From NCBI GenBank assembly GCA_964057225.1, contig OZ059895.1:992001-1056000 (forward strand): a stretch of 64,000 nt of DNA. The letters are read 5' to 3'. A model generated the notes under the pieces. The model worked only from the letters and a program-made list of their open reading frames with translations, was not told the origin of the DNA and did not search any database. Source of the DNA: Auanema rhodensis. Lineage: Eukaryota; Nematoda; Chromadorea; Rhabditida; Rhabditidae. Both the position numbers and the translations under genes were made by a program. This document shows, piece by piece, positions 9,836 through 25,300 of this stretch; the first letter of the stretch is position 1, and the number at the start of each line of letters is the position of its first letter.

Positions 9836-12800
9836 GGAATCTAAAAACATCTACTTTTTGCTAAATTATTTTGAAATTTTTCGAAAAAATTTTTGTCAAA
9901 ATGTTTTTGGAAGCAATGTTGAGTGTACATGGAAACTCAACATACACTAATGCATCATTTTTCGAACAATCATAACTAATTTGTGTATTAAGCGTTTCTC
10001 AATGTAGTATAGTGCATTCGATGCGGATTTTTAAGCTGCGTCGATCTGTGTTATCAGATTTGCGCTAGCTTAAAAATGCACCGAGATATCAACTGATATA
10101 AGTTCACACTTATATCCTCGATTTTCACCCTGAAGAATTAATTTTTTCGTTGAATAACATTGTCCATCGTCTTTGCCTTGAAAAATGGAATCTAAAAACA
10201 TCTACTTTTTGCTAAATTATTTTGAAATTTTTCGAAAAAATTTTTGTCAAAATGTTTTTGGAAGCAATGTTGAGTGTACATGGAAACTCAACATACACTA
10301 ATGCATCATTTTTCGAACAATCATAACTAATTTGTGTATTAAGCGTTTCTCAATGTAGTATAGTGCATTCGATGCGGATTTTTAAGCTGCGTCGATCTGT
10401 GTTATTAGATTTGCGCTAGCTTAAAAATGCACCGAGATATCAACTGATATAAGTTCACACTTATATCCTCGATTTTCACCCTGAAGAATTAATTTTTTCG
10501 TTGAATAACATTGTCCATCGTCTTTGCCTTGAAAAATGGAATCTAAAAACATCTACTTTTTGCTAAATTATTTTGAAATTTTTCGAAAAAATTTTTGTCA
10601 AAATGTTTTTGGAAGCAATGTTGAGTGTACATGGAAACTCAACATACACTAATGCATCATTTTTCGAACAATCATAACTAATTTGTGTATTAAGCGTTTC
10701 TCAATGTAGTATAGTGCATTCGATGCGGATTTTTAAGCTGCGTCGATCTGTGTTATCAGATTTGCGCTAGCTTAAAAATGCACCGAGATATCAACTGATA
10801 TAAGTTCACACTTATATCCTCGATTTTCACCCTGAAGAATTAATTTTTTCGTTGAATAACATTGTCCATCGTCTTTGCCTTGAAAAATGGAATCTAAAAA
10901 CATCTACTTTTTGCTAAATTATTTTGAAATTTTTCGAAAAAATTTTTGTCAAAATGTTTTTGGAAGCAATGTTGAGTGTACATGGAAACTCAACATACAC
11001 TAATGCATCATTTTTCAAACGATCATAACTAATTTTTGTATTAAGCGTTTCTCAATGTAGTATAGTGCATTCGATGCGGATTTTTAAGCTGCGTCGATCT
11101 GTGTTATCAGATTTGCGCTAGCTTAAAAATGCACCGAGATATCAACTGATATAAGTTCACACTTATATCCTCGATTTTCACCCTGAAGAATTAATTTTTT
11201 CGTTGAATAACATTGTCCATCGTCTTTGCCTTGAAAAATGGAATCTAAAAACATCTACTTTTTGCTAAATTATTTTGAAATTTTTCGAAAAAATTTTTGT
11301 CAAAATGTTTTTGGAAGCAATGTTGAGTGTACATGGAAACTCAACATACACTAATGCATCATTTTTCGAACAATCATAACTAATTTGTGTATTAAGCGTT
11401 TCTCAATGTAGTATAGTGCATTCGATGCGGATTTTTAAGCTGCGTCGATCTGTGTTATTAGATTTGCGCTAGCTTAAAAATGCACCGAGATATCAACTGA
11501 TATAAGTTCACACTTATATCCTCGATTTTCACCCTGAAGAATTAATTTTTTCGTTGAATAACATTGTCCATCGTCTTTGCCTTGAAAAATGGAATCTAAA
11601 AACATCTACTTTTTGCTAAATTATTTTGAAATTTTTCGAAAAAATTTTTGTCAAAATGTTTTTGGAAGCAATGTTGAGTGTACATGGAAACTCAACATAC
11701 ACTAATGCATCATTTTTCGAACAATCATAACTAATTTGTGTATTAAGCGTTTCTCAATGTAGTATAGTGCATTCGATGCGGATTTTTAAGCTGCGTCGAT
11801 CTGTGTTATCAGATTTGCGCTAGCTTAAAAATGCACCGAGATATCAACTGATATAAGTTCACACTTATATCCTCGATTTTCACCCTGAAGAATTAATTTT
11901 TTCGTTGAATAACATTGTCCATCGTCTTTGCCTTGAAAAATGGAATCTAAAAACATCTACTTTTTGCTAAATTATTTTGAAATTTTTCGAAAAAATTTTT
12001 GTCAAAATGTTTTTGGAAGCAATGTTGAGTGTACATGGAAACTCAACATACACTAATGCATCATTTTTCAAACGATCATAACTAATTTTTGTATTAAGCG
12101 TTTCTCAATGTAGTATAGTGCATTCGATGCGGATTTTTAAGCTGCGTCGATCTGTGTTATCAGATTTGCGCTAGCTTAAAAATGCACCGAGATATCAACT
12201 GATATAAGTTCACACTTATATCCTCGATTTTCACCCTGAAGAATTAATTTTTTCGTTGAATAACATTGTCCATCGTCTTTGCCTTGAAAAATGGAATCTA
12301 AAAACATCTACTTTTTGCTAAATTATTTTGAAATTTTTCGAAAAAATTTTTGTCAAAATGTTTTTGGAAGCAATGTTGAGTGTACATGGAAACTCAACAT
12401 ACACTAATGCATCATTTTTCGAACAATCATAACTAATTTGTGTATTAAGCGTTTCTCAATGTAGTATAGTGCATTCGATGCGGATTTTTAAGCTGCGTCG
12501 ATCTGTGTTATCAGATTTGCGCTAGCTTAAAAATGCACCGAGATATCAACTGATATAAGTTCACACTTATATCCTCGATTTTCACCCTGAAGAATTAATT
12601 TTTTCGTTGAATAACATTGTCCATCGTCTTTGCCTTGAAAAATGGAATCTAAAAACATCTACTTTTTGCTAAATTATTTTGAAATTTTTCGAAAAAATTT
12701 TTGTCAAAATGTTTTTGGAAGCAATGTTGAGTGTACATGGAAACTCAACATACACTAATGCATCATTTTTCGAACAATCATAACTAATTTGTGTATTAAG

Positions 12801-12994
12801 CGTTTCTCAATGTAGTATAGTGCAATCGATGCGGATTTTTAAGCTGCGTCGATCTGTGTTATCAGATTTACGCTAGCTTAAAAATGCACCGAGATATCAA
12901 CTGATATAAGTTCACACTTATATCCTCGATTTTCACCCTGAAGAATTGATTTTTTCGTTGAATAACATTGTCTATCGTCTTTGCCTTGAAAAAT
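9836..12994 (+). repeat. Block B: three-monomer HOR (1,053 bp)
   Basis: Monomers with cgaacaatc plus gtgtattaag occur in pairs, followed by one with caaacgatc plus tttgtattaag. Units start at 10187 and 11240; the first monomer of each carries the private change gttattag (usually gttatcag). A third, divergent unit begins at 12293, and its second monomer (12644) has gcaatcg, gatttacgc and ttgatt. The register change from four to three monomers is abrupt around 9836. Confidence 0.85.
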
Positions 12995-15900
12995 GGAATC
13001 TAAAAACATCTACTTTTTGCTAAATTATTTTGAAATTTTTCGAAAAAATTTTTGTCAAAATGTTTTTGGAAGCAATGTTGAGTGTACATGGAAACTCAAC
13101 ATACACTAATGCATCATTTTTCAAACGATCATAACTAATTTTTGTATCAAGCGTTTCTCAATGTAGTATAGTGCATTCGATGCGGATTTTTAAGCTGCGT
13201 CGATCTGTGTTATCAGATTTGCGCTAGCTTAAAAATGCACCGAGATATCAACTGATATAAGTTCACACTTATATCCTCGATTTTCACCCTGAAGAATTAA
13301 TTTTTTCGTTGAATAACATTGTCCATCGTCTTTGCCTTGAAAAATGGAATCTAAAAACATCTACTTTTCGCTAAATTATTTTGAAATTTTTCGAAAAAAT
13401 TTTTGTCAAAATGTTTTTGGAAGCAATGTTGAGTGTACATGGAAACTCAACATACACTAATGCATCATTTTTCAAACGATCATAACTAATTTTTGTATCA
13501 AGCGTTTCTCAATGTAGTATAGTACATTCGATGCGGATTTTTAAGCTGCGTCGATCTGTGTTATCAGATTTGCGCTAGCTTAAAAATGCACCGAGATATC
13601 AACTGATATAAGTTCACACTTATATCCTCGATTTTCACCCTGAAGAATTAATTTTTTCGTTGAATAACATTGTCCATCGTCTTTGCCTTGAAAAATGGAA
13701 TCTAAAAACATCTACTTTTTGCTAAATTATTTCGAAATTTTTGGAAAAAATTTTTGTCAAAATGTTTTTGGAAGCAATGTTGAGTGTACATGGAAACTCA
13801 ACATACACTAATGCATCATTTTTCAAACAATCATAACTAATTTGTGTATTAAGCGTTTCTCAATGTAGTATAGTGCATTCGATGCGGATTTTTAAGCTGC
13901 GTCGATCTGTGTTATCAGATTTGCGCTAGCTTAAAAATGCACCGAGATATCAACTGATATAAGTTCACACTTATATCCTCGATTTTCACCCTGAAGAATT
14001 GATTTTTTCGTTGAATAACATTGTCTATCGTCTTTGCCTTGAAAAATGGAATCTAAAAACATCTACTTTTTGCTAAATTATTTTGAAATTTTTCGAAAAA
14101 ATTTTTGTCAAAATGTTTTTGGAAGCAATGTTGAGTGTACATGGAAACTCAACATACACTAATGCATCATTTTTCAAACGATCATAACTAATTTTTGTAT
14201 CAAGCGTTTCTCGATGTAGTATAGTGCATTCGATGCGGATTTTTAAGCTGCGTCGATCTGTGTTATCAGATTTGCGCTAGCTTAAAAATGCACCGAGATA
14301 TCAACTGATATAAGTTCACACTTATATCCTCGATTTTCACCCTGAAGAATTAATTTTTTCGTTGAATAACATTGTCCATCGTCTTTGCCTTGAAAAATGG
14401 AATCTAAAAACATCTACTTTTTGCTAAATTATTTCGAAATTTTTGGAAAAAATTTTTGTCAAAATGTTTTTGGAAGCAATGTTGAGTGTACATGGAAACT
14501 CAACATACACTAATGCATCATTTTTCAAACAATCATAACTAATTTGTGTATTAAGCGTTTCTCAATGTAGTATAGTGCATTCGATGCGGATTTTTAAGCT
14601 GCGTCGATCTGTGTTATCAGATTTGCGCTAGCTTAAAAATGCACCGAGATATCAACTGATATAAGTTCACACTTATATCCTCGATTTTCACCCTGAAGAA
14701 TTGATTTTTTCGTTGAATAACATTGTCTATCGTCTTTGCCTTGAAAAATGGAATCTAAAAACATCTACTTTTTGCTAAATTATTTTGAAATTTTTCGAAA
14801 AAATTTTTGTCAAAATGTTTTTGGAAGCAATGTTGAGTGTACATGGAAACTCAACATACACTAATGCATCATTTTTCAAACGATCATAACTAATTTTTGT
14901 ATCAAGCGTTTCTCGATGTAGTATAGTGCATTCGATGCGGATTTTTAAGCTGCGTCGATCTGTGTTATCAGATTTGCGCTAGCTTAAAAATGCACCGAGA
15001 TATCAACTGATATAAGTTCACACTTATATCCTCGATTTTCACCCTGAAGAATTGATTTTTTCGTTGAATAACATTGTCTATCGTCTTTGCCTTGAAAAAT
15101 GGAATCTAAAAACATCTACTTTTTGCTAAATTATTTTGAAATTTTTCGAAAAAATTTTTGTCAAAATGTTTTTGGAAGCAATGTTGAGTGTACATGGAAA
15201 CTCAACATACACTAATGCATCATTTTTCAAACGATCATAACTAATTTTTGTATCAAGCGTTTCTCGATGTAGTATAGTGCATTCGATGCGGATTTTTAAG
15301 CTGCGTCGATCTGTGTTATCAGATTTGCGCTAGCTTAAAAATGCACCGAGATATCAACTGATATAAGTTCACACTTATATCCTCGATTTTCACCCTGAAG
15401 AATTAATTTTTTCGTTGAATAACATTGTCCATCGTCTTTGCCTTAAAAAAAGGAATCTAAAAACATCTACTTTTTGCTAAATTATTTTGAAATTTTTCGA
15501 AAAAATTTTTGTCAAAATGTTTTTGGAAGCAATGTTGAGTGTACATGGAAACTCAACATACACTAATGCATCATTTTTCAAACGATCATAACTAATTTTT
15601 GTATCAAGCGTTTCTCGATGTAGTATAGTGCATTCGATGCGGATTTTTAAGCTGCGTCGATCTGTGTTATCAGATTTGCGCTAGCTTAAAAATGCACCGA
15701 GATATCAACTGATATAAGTTCACACTTATATCCTCGATTTTCACCCTGAAGAATTAATTTTTTCGTTGAATAACATTGTCCATCGTCTTTGCCTTGAAAA
15801 ATGGAATCTAAAAACATCTACTTTTTGCTAAATTATTTCGAAATTTTTGGAAAAAATTTTTGTCAAAATGTTTTTGGAAGCAATGTTGAGTGTACATGGA

Positions 15901-18900
15901 AACTCAACATACACTAATGCATCATTTTTCAAACAATCATAACTAATTTGTGTATTAAGCGTTTCTCAATGTAGTATAGTGCATTCGATGCGGATTTTTA
16001 AGCTGCGTCGATCTGTGTTATCAGATTTGCGCTAGCTTAAAAATGCACCGAGATATCAACTGATATAAGTTCACACTTATATCCTCGATTTTCACCCTGA
16101 AGAATTGATTTTTTCGTTGAATAACATTGTCTATCGTCTTTGCCTTGAAAAATGGAATCTAAAAACATCTACTTTTTGCTAAATTATTTTGAAATTTTTC
16201 GAAAAAATTTTTGTCAAAATGTTTTTGGAAGCAATGTTGAGTGTACATGGAAACTCAACATACACTAATGCATCATTTTTCAAACGATCATAACTAATTT
16301 TTGTATCAAGCGTTTCTCGATGTAGTATAGTGCATTCGATGCGGATTTTTAAGCTGCGTCGATCTGTGTTATCAGATTTGCGCTAGCTTAAAAATGCACC
16401 GAGATATCAACTGATATAAGTTCACACTTATATCCTCGATTTTCACCCTGAAGAATTAATTTTTTCGTTGAATAACATTGTCTATCGTCTTTGCCTTGAG
16501 AAATGGAATCTAAAAACATCTACTTTTTGCTAAATTATTTTGAAATTTTTCGAAAAAATTTTTGTCAAAATGTTTTTGGAAGCAATGTTGAGTGTACATG
16601 GAAACTCAACATACACTAATGCATCATTTTTCAAACGATCATAACTAATTTTTGTATCAAGCGTTTCTCGATGTAGTATAGTGCATTCGCTGCGGATTTT
16701 TAAGCTGCGTCGATCTGTGTTATCAGATTTGCGCTAGCTTAAAAATGCACCGAGATATCAACTGATATAAGTTCACACTTATATCCTCGATTTTCACCCT
16801 GAAGAATTAATTTTTTCGTTGAATAACATTGTCCATCGTCTTTGCCTTGAAAAATGGAATCTAAAAACATCTACTTTTTGCTAAATTATTTTGAAATTTT
16901 TGGAAAAAATTTTTGTCAAAATGTTTTTGGAAGCAATGTTGAGTGTACATGGAAACTCAACATACACTAATGCATCATTTTTCAAACAATCATAACTAAT
17001 TTGTGTATTAAGCGTTTCTCAATGTAGTATAGTGCATTCGATGCGGATTTTTAAGCTGCGTCGATCTGTGTTATCAGATTTGCGCTAGCTTAAAAATGCA
17101 CCGAGATATCAACTGATATAAGTTCACACTTATATCCTCGATTTTCACCCTGAAGAATTAATTTTTTCGTTGAATAACATTGTCTATCGTCTTTGCCTTG
17201 AGAAATGGAATCTAAAAACATCTACTTTTTGCTAAATTATTTTGAAATTTTTCGAAAAAATTTTTGTCAAAATGTTTTTGGAAGCAATGTTGAGTGTACA
17301 TGGAAACTCAACATACACTAATGCATCATTTTTCAAACGATCATAACTAATTTTTGTATCAAGCGTTTCTCGATGTAGTATAGTGCATTCGCTGCGGATT
17401 TTTAAGCTGCGTCGATCTGTGTTATCAGATTTGCGCTAGCTTAAAAATGCACCGAGATATCAACTGATATAAGTTCACACTTATATCCTCGATTTTCACC
17501 CTGAAGAATTAATTTTTTCGTTGAATAACATTGTCCATCGTCTTTGCCTTGAAAAATGGAATCTAAAAACATCTACTTTTTGCTAAATTATTTTGAAATT
17601 TTTGGAAAAAATTTTTGTCAAAATGTTTTTGGAAGCAATGTTGAGTGTACATGGAAACTCAACATACACTAATGCATCATTTTTCAAACAATCATAACTA
17701 ATTTGTGTATTAAGCGTTTCTCAATGTAGTATAGTGCATTCGATGCGGATTTTTAAGCTGCGTCGATCTGTGTTATCAGATTTGCGCTAGCTTAAAAATG
17801 CACCGAGATATCAACTGATATAAGTTCACACTTATATCCTCGATTTTCACCCTGAAGAATTAATTTTTTCGTTGAATAACATTGTCTATCGTCTTTGCCT
17901 TGAAAAATGGAATCTAAAAACATCTACTTTTTGCTAAATTATTTTGAAATTTTTCGAAAAAATTTTTGTCAAAATGTTTTTGGAAGCAATGTTGAGTGTA
18001 CATGGAAACTCAACATACACTAATGCATCATTTTTCAAACGATCATAACTAATTTTTGTATCAAGCGTTTCTCAATGTAGTATAGTGCATTCGATGCGGA
18101 TTTTTAAGCTGCGTCGATCTGTGTTATCAGATTTGCGCTAGCTTAAAAATGCACCGAGATATCAACTGATATAAGTTCACACTTATATCCTCGATTTTCA
18201 CCCTGAAGAATTAATTTTTTCGTTGAATAACATTGTCCATCGTCTTTGCCTTAAAAAAAGGAATCTAAAAACATCTACTTTTTGCTAAATTATTTTGAAA
18301 TTTTTCGAAAAAATTTTTGTCAAAATGTTTTTGGAAGCAATGTTGAGTGTACATGGAAACTCAACATACACTAATGCATCATTTTTCAAACGATCATAAC
18401 TAATTTTTGTATCAAGCGTTTCTCAATGTAGTATAGTGCATTCGATGCGGATTTTTAAGCTGCGTCGATCTGTGTTATCAGATTTGCGCTAGCTTAAAAA
18501 TGCACCGAGATATCAACTGATATAAGTTCACACTTATATCCTCGATTTTCACCCTGAAGAATTAATTTTTTCGTTGAATAACATTGTCCATCGTCTTTGC
18601 CTTGAAAAATGGAATCTAAAAACATCTACTTTTTGCTAAATTATTTTGAAATTTTTGGAAAAAATTTTTGTCAAAATGTTTTTGGAAGCAATGTTGAGTG
18701 TACATGGAAACTCAACATACACTAATGCATCATTTTTCAAACGATCATAACTAATTTTTGTATCAAGCGTTTCTCGATGTAGTATAGTGCATTCGATGCG
18801 GATTTTTAAGCTGCGTCGATCTGTGTTATCAGATTTGCGCTAGCTTAAAAATGCACCGAGATATCAACTGATATAAGTTCACACTTATATCCTCGATTTT

Positions 18901-19312
18901 CACCCTGAAGAATTAATTTTTTCGTTGAATAACATTGTCCATCGTCTTTGCCTTAAAAAAAGGAATCTAAAAACATCTACTTTTTGCTAAATTATTTTGA
19001 AATTTTTCGAAAAAATTTTTGTCAAAATGTTTTTGGAAGCAATGTTGAGTGTACATGGAAACTCAACATACACTAATGCATCATTTTTCAAACGATCATA
19101 ACTAATTTTTGTATCAAGCGTTTCTCGATGTAGTATAGTGCATTCGCTGCGGATTTTTAAGCTGCGTCGATCTGTGTTATCAGATTTGCGCTAGCTTAAA
19201 AATGCACCGAGATATCAACTGATATAAGTTCACACTTATATCCTCGATTTTCACCCTGAAGAATTAATTTTTTCGTTGAATAACATTGTCCATCGTCTTT
19301 GCCTTGAAAAAT
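12995..19312 (+). repeat. Block C: mainly two-monomer HOR (702 bp)
   Basis: Two monomer classes tend to alternate: one with caaacaatc, gtgtattaag and tctcaatg, often with attatttcgaaatttttgg, and one with caaacgatc, tttgtatcaag and tctcgatg. Pairs start at 13698 and 14400. A second dimer family, marked by ttcgctgcgg and a preceding ttgagaaatgg, starts at 16506 and 17208. Extra single copies of the second class are inserted at 15102 and 15453, so the dimer register is locally broken. The marker ttaaaaaaagg of block A reappears near 15443, 18251 and 18953. Confidence 0.8.
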
Positions 19313-22300
19313 GGAATCTAAAAACATCTACTTTTTGCTAAATTATTTTGAAATTTTTGGAAAAAATTTTTGTCAAAATGTTTTTGGAAGCAATGTTGAG
19401 TGTACATGGAAACTCAACATACACTAATGCATCATTTTTCAAACAATCATAACTAATTTGTGTATTAAGCGTTTCTCAATGTAGTATAGTGCATTCGATG
19501 CGGATTTTTAAGCTGCGTCGATCTGTGTTTTCAGATTTGCGCTAGCTTAAAAATGCACCGAGATATCAACTGATATAAGTTCACACTTATATCCTCGATT
19601 TTCACCCTGAAGAATTGATTTTTTCGTTGAATAACATTGTCTATCGTCTTTGCCTTGAAAAATGGAATCTAAAAACATCTACTTTTTGCTAAATTATTTT
19701 GAAATTTTTCGAAAAAATTTTTGTCAAAATGTTTTTGGAAGCAATGTTGAGTGTACATGGAAACTCAACATACACTAATGCATCATTTTTCAAACAATCA
19801 TAACTAATTTGTGTATTAAGCGTTTCTCAATGTAGTATAGTGCATTCGATGCGGATTTTTAAGCTGCGTCGATCTGTGTTATCAGATTTGCGCTAGCTTA
19901 AAAATGCACCGAGATATCAACTGATATAAGTTCACACTTATATCCTCGATTTTCACCCTGAAGAATTAATTTTTTCGTTGAATAACATTGTCCATCGTCT
20001 TTGCCTTAAAAAAAGAAATCTAAAAACATCTACTTTTTGCTAAATTATTTTGAAATTTTTCGAAAAAATTTTTGTCAAAATGTTTTTGGAAGCAATGTTG
20101 AGTGTACATGGAAACTCAACATACACTAATGCATCATTTTTCAAACGATCATAACTAATTTTTGTATCAAGCGTTTCTCAATGTAGTATAGTGCATTCGA
20201 TGCGGATTTTTAAGCTGCGTCGATCTGTGTTATCAGATTTGCGCTAGCTTAAAAATGCACCGAGATATCAACTGATATAAGTTCACACTTATATCCTCGA
20301 TTTTCACCCTGAAGAATTAATTTTTTCGTTGAATAACATTGTCCATCGTCTTTGCCTTGAAAAATGGAATCTAAAAACATCTACTTTTTGCTAAATTATT
20401 TTGAAATTTTTGGAAAAAATTTTTGTCAAAATGTTTTTGGAAGCAATGTTGAGTGTACATGGAAACTCAACATACACTAATGCATCATTTTTCAAACAAT
20501 CATAACTAATTTGTGTATTAAGCGTTTCTCAATGTAGTATAGTGCATTCGATGCGGATTTTTAAGCTGCGTCGATCTGTGTTTTCAGATTTGCGCTAGCT
20601 TAAAAATGCACCGAGATATCAACTGATATAAGTTCACACTTATATCCTCGATTTTCACCCTGAAGAATTGATTTTTTCGTTGAATAACATTGTCTATCGT
20701 CTTTGCCTTGAAAAATGGAATCTAAAAACATCTACTTTTTGCTAAATTATTTTGAAATTTTTCGAAAAAATTTTTGTCAAAATGTTTTTGGAAGCAATGT
20801 TGAGTGTACATGGAAACTCAACATACACTAATGCATCATTTTTCAAACAATCATAACTAATTTGTGTATTAAGCGTTTCTCAATGTAGTATAGTGCATTC
20901 GATGCGGATTTTTAAGCTGCGTCGATCTGTGTTATCAGATTTGCGCTAGCTTAAAAATGCACCGAGATATCAACTGATATAAGTTCACACTTATATCCTC
21001 GATTTTCACCCTGAAGAATTAATTTTTTCGTTGAATAACATTGTCCATCGTCTTTGCCTTGAAAAATGGAATCTAAAAACATCTACTTTTTGCTAAATTA
21101 TTTTGAAATTTTTCGAAAAAATTTTTGTCAAAATGTTTTTGGAAGCAATGTTGAGTGTACATGGAAACTCAACATACACTAATGCATCATTTTTCAAACG
21201 ATCATAACTAATTTTTGTATCAAGCGTTTCTCAATGTAGTATAGTGCATTCGATGCGGATTTTTAAGCTGCGTCGATCTGTGTTATCAGATTTGCGCTAG
21301 CTTAAAAATGCACCGAGATATCAACTGATATAAGTTCACACTTATATCCTCGATTTTCACCCTGAAGAATTAATTTTTTCGTTGAATAACATTGTCCATC
21401 GTCTTTGCCTTGAAAAATGGAATCTAAAAACATCTACTTTTTGCTAAATTATTTTGAAATTTTTCGAAAAAATTTTTGTCAAAATGTTTTTGGAAGCAAT
21501 GTTGAGTGTACATGGAAACTCAACATACACTAATGCATCATTTTTCAAACAATCATAACTAATTTGTGTATTAAGCGTTTCTCAATGTAGTATAGTGCAA
21601 TCGATGCGGATTTTTAAGCTGCGTCGATCTGTGTTATCAGATTTGCGCTAGCTTAAAAATGCACCGAGATATCAACTGATATAAGTTCACACTTATATCC
21701 TCGATTTTCACCCTGAAGAATTAATTTTTTCGTTGAATAACATTGTCCATCGTCTTTGCCTTAAAAAAAGGAATCTAAAAACATCTACTTTTTGCTAAAT
21801 TATTTTGAAATTTTTCGAAAAAATTTTTGTCAAAATGTTTTTGGAAGCAATGTTGAGTGTACATGGAAACTCAACATACACTAATGCATCATTTTTCAAA
21901 CGATCATAACTAATTTTTGTATCAAGCGTTTCTCAATGTAGTATAGTGCATTCGATGCGGATTTTTAAGCTGCGTCGATCTGTGTTATCAGATTTGCGCT
22001 AGCTTAAAAATGCACCGAGATATCAACTGATATAAGTTCACACTTATATCCTCGATTTTCACCCTGAAGAATTAATTTTTTCGTTGAATAACATTGTCCA
22101 TCGTCTTTGCCTTGAAAAATGGAATCTAAAAACATCTACTTTTTGCTAAATTATTTTGAAATTTTTCGAAAAAATTTTTGTCAAAATGTTTTTGGAAGCA
22201 ATGTTGAGTGTACATGGAAACTCAACATACACTAATGCATCATTTTTCAAACGATCATAACTAATTTTTGTATCAAGCGTTTCTCAATGTAGTATAGTGC

Positions 22301-25300
22301 ATTCGATGCGGATTTTTAAGCTGCGTCGATCTGTGTTATCAGATTTGCGCTAGCTTAAAAATGCACCGAGATATCAACTGATATAAGTTCACACTTATAT
22401 CCTCGATTTTCACCCTGAAGAATTAATTTTTTCGTTGAATAACATTGTCCATCGTCTTTGCCTTGAAAAATGGAATCTAAAAACATCTACTTTTTGCTAA
22501 ATTATTTTGAAATTTTTCGAAAAAATTTTTGTCAAAATGTTTTTGGAAGCAATGTTGAGTGTACATGGAAACTCAACATACACTAATGCATCATTTTTCA
22601 AACAATCATAACTAATTTGTGTATTAAGCGTTTCTCAATGTAGTATAGTGCAATCGATGCGGATTTTTAAGCTGCGTCGATCTGTGTTATCAGATTTGCG
22701 CTAGCTTAAAAATGCACCGAGATATCAACTGATATAAGTTCACACTTATATCCTCGATTTTCACCCTGAAGAATTGATTTTTTCGTTGAATAACATTGTC
22801 TATCGTCTTTGCCTTGAAAAATGGAATCTAAAAAGATCTACTTTTTGCTAAATTATTTTGAAATTTTTCGAAAAAATTTTTGTCAAAATGTTTTTGGAAG
22901 CAATGTTGAGTGTACATGGAAACTCAACATACACTAATGCATCATTTTTCAAACGATCATAACTAATTTTTGTATCAAGCGTTTCTCGATGTAGTATAGT
23001 GCATTCGATGCGGATTTTTAAGCTGCGTCGATCTGTGTTATCAGATTTGCGCTAGCTTAAAAATGCACCGAGATATCAACTGATATAAGTTCACACTTAT
23101 ATCCTCGATTTTCACCCTGAAGAATTAATTTTTTCGTTGAATAACATTGTCCATCGTCTTTGCCTTGAAAAATGGAATCTAAAAACATCTACTTTTTGCT
23201 AAATTATTTTGAAATTTTTCGAAAAAATTTTTGTCAAAATGTTTTTGGAAGCAATGTTGAGTGTACATGGAAACTCAACATACACTAATGCATCATTTTT
23301 CAAACAATCATAACTAATTTGTGTATTAAGCGTTTCTCAATGTAGTATAGTGCAATCGATGCGGATTTTTAAGCTGCGTCGATCTGTGTTATCAGATTTG
23401 CGCTAGCTTAAAAATGCACCGAGATATCAACTGATATAAGTTCACACTTATATCCTCGATTTTCACCCTGAAGAATTGATTTTTTCGTTGAATAACATTG
23501 TCTATCGTCTTTGCCTTGAAAAATGGAATCTAAAAACATCTACTTTTTGCTAAATTATTTTGAAATTTTTCGAAAAAATTTTTGTCAAAATGTTTTTGGA
23601 AGCAATGTTGAGTGTACATGGAAACTCAACATACACTAATGCATCATTTTTCAAACGATCATAACTAATTTTTGTATCAAGCGTTTCTCGATGTAGTATA
23701 GTGCATTCGATGCGGATTTTTAAGCTGCGTCGATCTGTGTTATCAGATTTGCGCTAGCTTAAAAATGCACCGAGATATCAACTGATATAAGTTCACACTT
23801 ATATCCTCGATTTTCACCCTGAAGAATTAATTTTTTCGTTGAATAACATTGTCCATCGTCTTTGCCTTGAAAAATGGAATCTAAAAACATCTACTTTTTG
23901 CTAAATTATTTTGAAATTTTTCGAAAAAATTTTTGTCAAAATGTTTTTGGAAGCAATGTTGAGTGTACATGGAAACTCAACATACACTAATGCATCATTT
24001 TTCAAACGATCATAACTAATTTTTGTATCAAGCGTTTCTCAATGTAGTATAGTGCATTCGATGCGGATTTTTAAACTGCGTCGATCTGTGTTATCAGATT
24101 TGCGCTAGCTTAAAAATGCACCGAGATATCAACTGATATAAGTTCACACTTATATCCTCGATTTTCACCCTGAAGAATTAATTTTTTCGTTGAATAACAT
24201 TGTCCATCGTCTTTGCCTTGAAAAATGGAATCTAAAAACATCTACTTTTTGCTAAATTATTTTGAAATTTTTCGAAAAAATTTTTGTCAAAATGTTTTTG
24301 GAAGCAATGTTGAGTGTACATGGAAACTCAACATACACTAATGCATCATTTTTCAAACAATCATAACTAATTTGTGTATTAAGCGTTTCTCAATGTGGTA
24401 TAGTGCAATCGATGCGGATTTTTAAGCTGCGTCGATCTGTGTTATCAGATTTGCGCTAGCTTAAAAATGCACCGAGATATCAACTGATATAAGTTCACAC
24501 TTATATCCTCGATTTTCACCCTGAAGAATTGATTTTTTCGTTGAATAACATTGTCTATCGTCTTTGCCTTGAAAAATGGAATCTAAAAACATCTACTTTT
24601 TGCTAAATTATTTTGAAATTTTTCGAAAAAATTTTTGTCAAAATGTTTTTGGAAGCAATGTTGAGTGTACATGGAAACTCAACATACACTAATGCATCAT
24701 TTTTCAAACGATCATAACTAATTTTTGTATCAAGCGTTTCTCGATGTAGTATAGTGCATTCGATGCGGATTTTTAAGCTGCGTCGATCTGTGTTATCAGA
24801 TTTGCGCTAGCTTAAAAATGCACCGAGATATCAACTGATATAAGTTCACACTTATATCCTCGATTTTCACCCTGAAGAATTAATTTTTTCGTTGAATAAC
24901 ATTGTCCATCGTCTTTGCCTTGAAAAATGGAATCTAAAAACATCTACTTTTTGCTAAATTATTTTGAAATTTTTCGAAAAAATTTTTGTCAAAATGTTTT
25001 TGGAAGCAATGTTGAGTGTACATGGAAACTCAACATACACTAATGCATCATTTTTCAAACGATCATAACTAATTTTTGTATCAAGCGTTTCTCAATGTAG
25101 TATAGTGCATTCGATGCGGATTTTTAAACTGCGTCGATCTGTGTTATCAGATTTGCGCTAGCTTAAAAATGCACCGAGATATCAACTGATATAAGTTCAC
25201 ACTTATATCCTCGATTTTCACCCTGAAGAATTAATTTTTTCGTTGAATAACATTGTCCATCGTCTTTGCCTTGAAAAATGGAATCTAAAAACATCTACTT